From an uncultured Oscillospiraceae bacterium (GTDB taxonomy: Bacteria > Bacillota_A > Clostridia > Oscillospirales > Oscillospiraceae): a stretch of DNA of 7,654 nucleotides. Every line of letters begins with the position of its first letter. The stretch's first letter is position 1. Under the pieces are notes generated by a model that worked only from the letters and a program-made list of their open reading frames with translations, did not search any database and had not been told where the DNA came from. Position numbers and translations under genes: made by a program. Shown here in pieces: positions 1 to 4,871 of this stretch. The stretch spans positions 1 to 7,654 of the forward strand of contig CAAEDK010000275.1 of assembly GCA_900754605.1 (NCBI GenBank), written 5' to 3'.

Positions 1-1
1 C

Positions 2-274
2 CCCAGAGAATACGCAGACTTGCTGTTCGATGGGATTGGGGCAGCATTGGTGTTTAACTTCAAAAGGCTCAAGCGCGAGGAGTTTGATGCGTTAAAATCC
101 GAGATCGACTGGAGCGTGGTAGAGAGTTTTCCCTTTCCCGCACCCTTTGAAGATCAGCAATACATTGGGGACGAGGGCAAAATTCATGTGTATTCCTGGG
201 ATGGCAGACAGGAAACGACTCTTGTAGGCCCCTATTCCGTGCGGGAATTGTATCTGGAACATTTCGGAGAATAG
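2..274 (+). CDS. Unknown small protein, 3' end only (5' truncated)
   Basis: The reading frame is open from the left edge of the window (first full codon at base 2) to TAG at 272-274, giving 90 residues with no convincing start. The TTG at 20-22 has no ribosome-binding site before it, so the gene most likely begins upstream of the window. The visible part starts PREYADLLFDG, has a short hydrophobic stretch (IGAALVFNF) and then an acidic, aromatic-rich segment ending in LYLEHFGE. There is no signal peptide or membrane helix in the visible part. I do not recognise the family. It is followed 14 bases later by the next gene, with the same orientation and a strong ribosome-binding site, so it is probably co-transcribed with the array. 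By position it could be another immunity-type protein, but nothing in the sequence proves this. Confidence 0.7.
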   Translation, partial: PREYADLLFDGIGAALVFNFKRLKREEFDALKSEIDWSVVESFPFPAPFEDQQYIGDEGKIHVYSWDGRQETTLVGPYSVRELYLEHFGE

Positions 275-276
275 TT

Positions 277-282
277 AGGAGG
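277..282 (+). promoter_or_regulatory. Ribosome-binding site for the 289-699 gene
   Basis: A perfect AGGAGG lies 6 bases before ATG 289, inside the 14-base gap after the preceding stop codon. It fixes the start of the YGGMGSFND protein. Confidence 0.85.
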
Positions 283-288
283 AATCTG

Positions 289-699
289 ATGAAACAGACA
301 GATATTTATACCGAGGCGCTGATCTGTCTGCGCTCCATCCTTCTGGCAGATCATCCGGAGTTTCAAAACTGGATCGACTGGCTGGAGCGGGACATTCTGG
401 CCTGGACCCAGCGGCGGGAGGTCGCCCACCACCTTCGGGCATACGGAGGCATGGGTTCCTTCAACGACCTGCCCAGTATGCGTGGAAATCATGACTATAT
501 TTTCGGCTTTCTCAAGTCCGTGTGCTATGCCTTCGGTCATCTTTATGGCAAACGGGAAGGCATTTCTCCGGAGGCATTGATGGAGGAGTGCCTGTACGAT
601 GTAGAGCAGGCAGCCTATCACCCCCATAAGCCACTGAACCAAGCCATTGCCCAGCACTTGATGCAGGGCGATTTGCAGGAAAATTGGGATAAGCTGTAG
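289..699 (+). CDS. Small cytosolic protein with YGGMGSFND motif, DUF6966-like, putative immunity protein
   Basis: 136 residues, starting at an ATG 6 bases after a perfect AGGAGG and ending in TAG. The N-terminal half (about residues 5-45) looks helical and is rich in Trp and Leu (WIDWLERDILAW). It is followed by a conserved-looking glycine motif, YGGMGSFND, at residues 52-60, then helical segments with several His and Cys residues. The arrangement of helices followed by GGMGSxND recalls the DUF6966 family of small bacterial proteins. I make that link from memory of the motif and it needs a profile search. There is no signal peptide or membrane segment, so it should be cytosolic. Its stop codon overlaps the ribosome-binding site of the next gene, which points to one transcript and coupled translation. 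Its biochemical role is unknown; immunity is inferred from the neighbours. Confidence 0.8.
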   Translation: MKQTDIYTEALICLRSILLADHPEFQNWIDWLERDILAWTQRREVAHHLRAYGGMGSFNDLPSMRGNHDYIFGFLKSVCYAFGHLYGKREGISPEALMEECLYDVEQAAYHPHKPLNQAIAQHLMQGDLQENWDKL

Positions 700-703
700 G
701 AGG
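698..703 (+). promoter_or_regulatory. Ribosome-binding site overlapping the upstream stop codon
   Basis: AGGAGG shares two bases with the TAG stop at 697-699. Two tandem ATGs follow. The one at 708 is only 4 bases away, while the one at 711 is 7 bases away and is the better-spaced start. Confidence 0.75.
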
Positions 704-710
704 ATAAATG

Positions 711-1007
711 ATGGTTCAAGTGTGGCGCAAGGTGGATTTTGGCACCGGAACGGTCACCTTTCTGGATGACACACAAAAAGAAGATATGCTGCAAGTGGAA
801 TATCCAAACGGATTTTTGTTGGATATGGGCTGGTATCAGGACAGATATATCATTCTTGTCATTCGGGATTTTGATTGGGCGCATCCGGTCAAGCGGTATG
901 AAACGGCAGATAGGGATCAACTTCCTGCGCTGTTGACAGAGGCGGTTCACAGTGTAGAACGGGCATCTCAGAATGACAAAGTGGAGAAATGGTGCAGAGA
1001 ATCGTGA
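711..1007 (+). CDS. Small acidic protein of unknown family, putative immunity protein
   Basis: 98 residues from ATG 711, or 99 from the adjacent ATG at 708. I prefer 711 because it sits 7 bases after AGGAGG, against 4 for the other. The N-terminal two thirds look beta-rich: alternating hydrophobic and polar residues (VQVWRKVDFGTGTVTF, then WYQDRYIILVIRDFDW), with an aromatic DMGWY turn. One helix follows (about residues 70-90) and a polar tail. This short beta-sheet-plus-helix layout is common among small immunity proteins, but I recognise no named family. No catalytic motif, signal peptide or membrane helix is visible. The TGA stop overlaps the GAGGT that serves the next gene, so translation of the two is probably coupled. 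Third codon positions are more A/T-rich than in the genes after about 3530. Confidence 0.8.
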   Translation: MVQVWRKVDFGTGTVTFLDDTQKEDMLQVEYPNGFLLDMGWYQDRYIILVIRDFDWAHPVKRYETADRDQLPALLTEAVHSVERASQNDKVEKWCRES

Positions 1008-1016
1008 GGTAAGCGT

Positions 1017-2645
1017 ATGGCAAAGGACATCAGGGAGTGCCTGCTGGAGCAGGCAAGAAAATTTCATCAGTGGCAGGAAATCACTTATCCCGGAAAAACC
1101 ACCGAGGAGATTGGCGGTGTGTGGGAGGTTGATTACCCTGCATGGAATGATATATTTGATGCCTTTTGCCATGTGTTGACCCAAATGAATGCAGAAATGG
1201 CAGACAGCGTCCTGCTGGATGAGATGGTCTATTTAATTGCCAGGGACAACGAAGCGGAGGGATTTATACAGGGAACTACTTCCCAGCCCAAATGGTTTGA
1301 GTGCCTCTGCCGCAGGGCCGCAGCCTCCAATGAGAATGAGGCCAAGTGGCAGTTTGCCGCCTATCTGCCGGAATGCTCATGTAGTCAGAAAGTCAGGGAT
1401 ATAATTCTGGATTTCGCAAAGGACCCCAATGAATATGTGAGCCGTCGGGCGCTTTTGGCGATGCCCACTCTGCGTCCTGACTGTGTGGAACAGTTCGCTC
1501 CGCTGTTTTGGGAGAGCAACTGTTACTCTCCTGAACTTCAGGAATACCAGCGGATCGCCGTTCTGGTCTCACTGGATGCCATCCATTCCGGCCTGCTTCC
1601 ACAATACTTGGAACGGGCCAAGCAGGATGGTCGGAGCTATCTGCTGGAACACGCAAAAAGGATTGAAGGAGAACTTGCCATGAACGAAAAACTGTCCCGT
1701 CCCCAATTCAATCAAATGGATACCACCGAGAAGCAGGCGCTGATGGAACGCCTGGCTGCTCGTTATACTATGACCTTTCTCGGTCTACATACCTTTGACC
1801 GCTGGGGCCAGAGCTGCACCACCGGCATCTTCGAGAAAGATGGCCGGGAGTTCGTCTTTATCCCCGGCGACACCGTCACCCTGGGCTGGGAACAGTTTGC
1901 CGTGGGACTGAATCAGGAGAGCCGGGAGGAATTGGAGTACCTGTTCCGGGAATGGGAAATGGAGCAGGACCCGACAGAACTCATTGGAGAGAGCATGGCT
2001 CCCGTTCGGCAGGCGGCCATTGGCCCCATGCTGGTGGGCCGGGAGTTGGAGGAAATTAACTGGGAGCCAGTCAAACTGGAGGACCCACGACTGCGCTCGG
2101 AATGGTTGGAAGATTTTCGCCAATTCGCTTTGACTGACAGGAACAGTCTTACTCTGGTAGGCCGTGCCCGTTTCGAAAGGGATGGTGACAGTTGGCAGGT
2201 CAGCCTCTATCACGAGGTGGACTATCTGGACTTTCAAAACCGTCTGCAAAAACAGGGCTTCTCCCTGCCCACGGCGGACAAGTGGGCCTACCTGTGTGGC
2301 GGCGGATGTCGGACCCTGTTTCCATGGGGAGATGGGTTAGACTACTCCATGCGTCTGCACTGGTTTGAGGACATGGATGAGGATGAGAACCGGCCCTATG
2401 ACATGGAGGAACCCAACTTCTTCGGCCTGTCCATCGCCTACGATCCCTATATGCGGGAAGTGGTGCAGGCTGATAGGCTTACCACCTGCGGCGGCGATGG
2501 TGGATGCAATATCTGCGGTGGGCTGGGCCCATTTCTCGGTTTCCTACCCTGTTCGCCCCACTGTAAGCCGGGAGTGCAGGAGGACAATGAACTAAATGGA
2601 GATTATGACTTCTACCGGCCTATTATCCGGGTGGATGTGAACTGA
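1017..2645 (+). CDS. Two-part protein: HEAT-like N-terminal half and FGE/SUMF1-like C-terminal half
   Basis: 542 residues; ATG 1017 lies 6 bases after GAGGT (1006-1010). Residues 1-220 look all-helical and HEAT-like, with a typical repeat (DFAKDPNEYVSRRALLAM) and no membrane segment. Residues from about 270 to 542 carry formylglycine-generating-enzyme landmarks in order: EFVFIPGDTVTLGWE (278-292), LPTADKWAY (417-425, compare RLPTEAEWEYA), FPWGDG (435-440), NFFGL (467-471), GGDGG (492-496) and a final YRPIIRV. True FGE oxidises a sulfatase cysteine to formylglycine using a Cys pair that binds copper. Here there are Cys at 427, 431, 491, 497, 500, 512 and 516. C497 sits where the first catalytic Cys would fall relative to the GG motif, but the second is not at the usual spacing. 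I therefore call it FGE-like in fold, with activity unproven. Such domains also serve as non-enzymatic binding folds. A second start at 1680 could give a separate C-terminal product. The setting suggests an immunity or toxin-modifying role. Confidence 0.8.
   Translation: MAKDIRECLLEQARKFHQWQEITYPGKTTEEIGGVWEVDYPAWNDIFDAFCHVLTQMNAEMADSVLLDEMVYLIARDNEAEGFIQGTTSQPKWFECLCRRAAASNENEAKWQFAAYLPECSCSQKVRDIILDFAKDPNEYVSRRALLAMPTLRPDCVEQFAPLFWESNCYSPELQEYQRIAVLVSLDAIHSGLLPQYLERAKQDGRSYLLEHAKRIEGELAMNEKLSRPQFNQMDTTEKQALMERLAARYTMTFLGLHTFDRWGQSCTTGIFEKDGREFVFIPGDTVTLGWEQFAVGLNQESREELEYLFREWEMEQDPTELIGESMAPVRQAAIGPMLVGRELEEINWEPVKLEDPRLRSEWLEDFRQFALTDRNSLTLVGRARFERDGDSWQVSLYHEVDYLDFQNRLQKQGFSLPTADKWAYLCGGGCRTLFPWGDGLDYSMRLHWFEDMDEDENRPYDMEEPNFFGLSIAYDPYMREVVQADRLTTCGGDGGCNICGGLGPFLGFLPCSPHCKPGVQEDNELNGDYDFYRPIIRVDVN
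1666..1671 (+). promoter_or_regulatory. Internal ribosome-binding site before in-frame ATG 1680
   Basis: AAGGAG lies 8 bases before ATG 1680, which is in frame with the 542-residue gene (codon 222). The ATG falls at the boundary between the HEAT-like and FGE-like halves and would give a 321-residue FGE-like protein. The spacing is as good as at the real starts in this cluster. Chance occurrence within the purine-rich codons for IEGEL is the alternative. Confidence 0.5.
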
Positions 2646-2663
2646 TAGAATGGAGAACAACAA

Positions 2664-3134
2664 ATGAAGGATGAAACTCTGGCCTCCCCAATCTACCATG
2701 GCTTCTTGCCACCCAAGAGCCGGGAAAGGCAGATCGACCTCACTCCCCGCCTATACACCCAGAGTGGCGAGAAGATCCACATGGCCTTCCTGCCCCTTCG
2801 TCCAGACCGTGGGAATGACCCGCAGTGGGAGGACTGGAACTGCTACCGCTCCATCCTCACCATTGGCTGGCCGGACTGTGAACAACTGCTGATCCCCACG
2901 CTGAAACAAATCTTTCCGGTTAAGGACCCCACCAATGGAGAAGTACAGGAGGAATTTGACCTTTGCTTTGATAACTGGATTGGGAAAGAGGACTGGGAAC
3001 GCTGGATACTCCTTGTCCGGGAATGTTTGCCAAGTTTATCAGAAAAGGAATCAGCCTTTCTTTTCTCAGTCTTGGAATGGATTGAAACAGCATTGACCTA
3101 TACCACCGTTATGGTTGTAGAAAGTAATTTGTAG
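2664..3134 (+). CDS. Unknown 156-residue cytosolic protein, putative immunity protein
   Basis: 156 residues from ATG 2664, which follows GGAG (2652-2655) by 8 bases; the stop is TAG. The N-terminal half is Pro/Arg-rich and probably beta-structured (PRLYTQSGEKIHMAFLPLRP), with a Trp cluster (WEDWNCYRS). The C-terminal half is acidic and helical: FDLCFDNWIGKEDWERW, then a long amphipathic helix ending in VLEWIETAL and a final strand TTVMVVESN. The pattern of acidic Trp-rich helix, EWIE helix and short VVESN strand is distinctive and should be searchable, but I cannot attach a family name. It has no signal peptide or membrane segment. It lies 18 bases after the FGE-like gene and is followed at once by the zinc-ribbon-like gene, so it is part of the same transcript. 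Confidence 0.8.
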   Translation: MKDETLASPIYHGFLPPKSRERQIDLTPRLYTQSGEKIHMAFLPLRPDRGNDPQWEDWNCYRSILTIGWPDCEQLLIPTLKQIFPVKDPTNGEVQEEFDLCFDNWIGKEDWERWILLVRECLPSLSEKESAFLFSVLEWIETALTYTTVMVVESNL

Positions 3135-3136
3135 CC

Positions 3137-3140
3137 GGAG
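3137..3140 (+). promoter_or_regulatory. Ribosome-binding site that decides the zinc-ribbon gene start
   Basis: GGAG lies only 2 bases before ATG 3143 but 8 bases before ATG 3149. The second ATG is therefore the likely start, which removes two residues (Met-Lys) from the longer reading. Confidence 0.65.
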
Positions 3141-3148
3141 AGATGAAG

Positions 3149-3529
3149 ATGGACAAAAAGAAACTGAATTGCCCCTCCTGTGGTCAGTTGGCGGCACAGA
3201 TGAAGGAGGACGGCAGCATCTCCCACCGCCAATATGACCAGCTTCTCCAGAAACTCATGGAACTGGAGCAGCAAGGTGACATGGAACTGTTCGCCGGTGA
3301 CTGCCCACTGGCGGATACTGGCGCAGTGCTGGGCGCTGAGCAGCACTACACCGTCTGCCACTATATGCAGTGCCGCAGCTGTGGAGCCCTCTATTTTGTG
3401 GGAGCCTGCATCCGGGGTGCGCCGGTCTTTCGGCAGGTGGCAGACATCAGAAAGGAAAAACTGGACACCCGGCTGTGGGGCCGGTGTGGGACCTACTACT
3501 TACAGAAAAAAGACGGAAGAAGGCGTTAA
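3149..3529 (+). CDS. Zinc-ribbon-like protein with two CxxC pairs, unknown function
   Basis: 126 residues from ATG 3149; ATG 3143 would add two residues but is too close to the ribosome-binding site. It has CPSC at residues 8-11 and CRSC at 75-78, the spacing expected of a four-cysteine zinc site whose two knuckles are separated by a helical and loop insert (about 15-65). Further Cys lie at 52 and 70 and near the C-terminus (GACIRG, GRCGTYY). The insert begins with a helix (SHRQYDQLLQKLMELEQQG). The tail is basic (KKDGRRR), unlike the acidic neighbours. Known zinc-ribbon folds bind nucleic acid or protein, or simply stabilise a small domain. Which applies here cannot be read from the sequence. 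The stop at 3527-3529 is one base from the next ATG, so translation of the two genes is almost certainly coupled. Confidence 0.8.
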   Translation: MDKKKLNCPSCGQLAAQMKEDGSISHRQYDQLLQKLMELEQQGDMELFAGDCPLADTGAVLGAEQHYTVCHYMQCRSCGALYFVGACIRGAPVFRQVADIRKEKLDTRLWGRCGTYYLQKKDGRRR

Positions 3530-3530
3530 A

Positions 3531-4379
3531 ATGGATGTGGTGAAACTTCCCAAGAAAATCCGCATGGTCTGCTATGAGATCATGGATGGCAAGGAAGGGG
3601 CTTTGGACACCCTGGAATCCTTTGCCGATAAATACCCCCATCAGGTAGCGGCGGTCAAGGCCGAGGTCGCCTATTTTGACCTGGACTATGAAAAGGCGCT
3701 GGCGTTGGATCTGACCATCCTTCCCTGGCTGGAGGAGTGGTATTACAGCAATGTGAGCGATGAGCACATGATCGCCATGACGGTGGCCGCCATCCAGCTC
3801 CACCGGGAGCAGGAGCTGATCGAGGCGCTGGCGAAGGAACAGGCCCGCATCCGGGCTGAGAACGGCCGCCCCCAGCGGGATCGGTTCTGTGACATCCTGA
3901 TGGACTACCTCAAGCGGGGCGTGATGCCCTTTGCGGACAACGACAAGAACTACCCCTACCATGAATCGGAGGAACCGCAGACAAAGGAGCAGCTCTGGGC
4001 AAAGCTGGTGGAACAGAATAAGAAACTCTCGCCGGACGATCCCGATGCCAAGCGGAAGCTCTATAACCACTGCTGTATGTTCGGAACCGCCAGGGATGCC
4101 GTAGATCTCTTTGAGGAGATCCAGGGCGTGCCCATGGCTGACTCCTCCTATCGGGACGCAATCGCCCGCTATCTCTATCTGGGCGAACGGGAGAAGGCGC
4201 TCCAGACAGCGGAGCGGTTGGCAACATCGCGGCTGTGGGCGGTTGCCGGGCCGCCGCAGGGGCGTCCCATGTCCTTTTTTGAGGACCCGAACCTGCGGGA
4301 GTTTTTGCTGGAGCCGGAATCCCTCCGGCGCATCCGGGAGGCCGCCTGCATCGACAACGGAACTTTGGTAAGAAAATAA
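3531..4379 (+). CDS. Helical TPR-like repeat protein, unknown function
   Basis: 282 residues from ATG 3531, which sits 7 bases after GAAGAAGG (3516-3523). The frame stays open upstream to 3234, but that part overlaps the zinc-ribbon gene in another frame, so 3531 is the start. The protein is nearly all helical. Residues around 30-60 (HQVAAVKAEVAYFDLDYEKALALD) and near 205-230 (RDAIARYLYLGEREKALQTAERL) match the TPR helix-pair style: small residue, aromatic, then EKAL. The middle (about 100-170) is charged and ends in the segment LSPDDPDAKRKLYNHC. It has no signal peptide or membrane span, and most likely forms a protein-binding solenoid in the cytosol. It lies between the zinc-ribbon gene (1-base gap) and the DUF4259-type gene (18-base gap). 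Third positions become clearly G/C-rich from this gene onward. Confidence 0.82.
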   Translation: MDVVKLPKKIRMVCYEIMDGKEGALDTLESFADKYPHQVAAVKAEVAYFDLDYEKALALDLTILPWLEEWYYSNVSDEHMIAMTVAAIQLHREQELIEALAKEQARIRAENGRPQRDRFCDILMDYLKRGVMPFADNDKNYPYHESEEPQTKEQLWAKLVEQNKKLSPDDPDAKRKLYNHCCMFGTARDAVDLFEEIQGVPMADSSYRDAIARYLYLGEREKALQTAERLATSRLWAVAGPPQGRPMSFFEDPNLREFLLEPESLRRIREAACIDNGTLVRK

Positions 4380-4397
4380 AGAAAGAGAGGTGCCGAC

Positions 4398-4868
4398 ATG
4401 GGAGCATGGGGTATAAAAGCATTAGAGCGTGACGAAGGGCTGGATGTACTGGACATCCTCAAAAATGAATATGTACCGGAGCATCCGGTAATGGATCTGG
4501 GTGAGATGATCGAACTGATGAAAGAGGAAGGTATGTTGGGAGAAGATCTCTCCGACATCGACTTTCTCAATGATAACACCGCTATGGCTCTGGCGGAGCT
4601 GTATTTCCAATGGAAGGATAACGGCAAGCTGGACTACGATCATGAAGAAGCTATATGGGATAAAATCACCGGTTTCACAGCATCCAAAGAAGCCATTGCC
4701 TTCCTGCTGCGGCAGCTCACCGACATCAAAAACGAGGTGCCGGACGAGGACGGCATCCGTGAGATTGTGGATCTTTGGAAGAACGAGGATAGCGGTGAGA
4801 TCGCTCCTGCGTGGTCAGAGCATTTGGACTGGCTCATCAAGCGACTGATCTCGGAACAGGAGGCGTAA
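4398..4868 (+). CDS. DUF4259-type protein (MGAWG start)
   Basis: 156 residues from ATG 4398, which follows GAGGT (4387-4391) by 6 bases. It opens with MGAWGIKALERDEGLDVLD, the hallmark of DUF4259 proteins: a conserved MGAWG followed by a short acidic helix. The rest is acidic and helical (LGEMIELMKEEGMLGEDLSDIDFL, AIAFLLRQLTDIKNE, HLDWLIKRLISEQEA). No catalytic motif, signal peptide or membrane helix is visible. The biochemical role of DUF4259 is not established; members are often found among putative immunity genes. The last codons contain AGGAGG, which serves the next gene, so the two are translationally linked. I am fairly sure of the family from the N-terminus; the role is inferred from context. 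Confidence 0.85.
   Translation: MGAWGIKALERDEGLDVLDILKNEYVPEHPVMDLGEMIELMKEEGMLGEDLSDIDFLNDNTAMALAELYFQWKDNGKLDYDHEEAIWDKITGFTASKEAIAFLLRQLTDIKNEVPDEDGIREIVDLWKNEDSGEIAPAWSEHLDWLIKRLISEQEA
4858..4863 (+). promoter_or_regulatory. Ribosome-binding site for the large composite gene
   Basis: A perfect AGGAGG, inside the last codons of the DUF4259-type gene, lies 8 bases before ATG 4872. It fixes the start of the long + strand frame. Confidence 0.85.
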
Positions 4869-4871
4869 CAA

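Noticed and set aside
232..1184. Minus-strand frames at 232-657 and 618-1184
   Set aside because: They lie opposite three tightly packed + genes with clear ribosome-binding sites, and they overlap each other and cross gene boundaries.
1785..2249. A minus-strand frame of 154 codons inside the FGE-like gene
   Set aside because: It is antisense to the FGE-like landmarks, with no ribosome-binding site or domain of its own.
1017..2645. Annotation as an active sulfatase-maturing FGE
   Set aside because: The catalytic cysteine pair is not at the usual spacing, no sulfatase is nearby, and the setting is an immunity-like array. I keep only the fold-level call.
3234..3530. Upstream extension of the TPR-like gene frame to 3234
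   Set aside because: It overlaps the zinc-ribbon gene in another frame, its translation is Ser/Trp/Pro-rich without a domain, and ATG 3531 has a well-placed ribosome-binding site.
3447..4070. A minus-strand frame of 207 codons opposite the TPR-like gene
   Set aside because: It is antisense to a better-supported gene. Its translation is a hydrophobic Leu/Val/His-rich string typical of a reversed acidic coding sequence.
4380..4397. A possible terminator or promoter in the 18-base gaps (also 2646-2663)
   Set aside because: The gaps are too short and contain only ribosome-binding sites. No hairpin with a T-run and no -35/-10 pair is visible.
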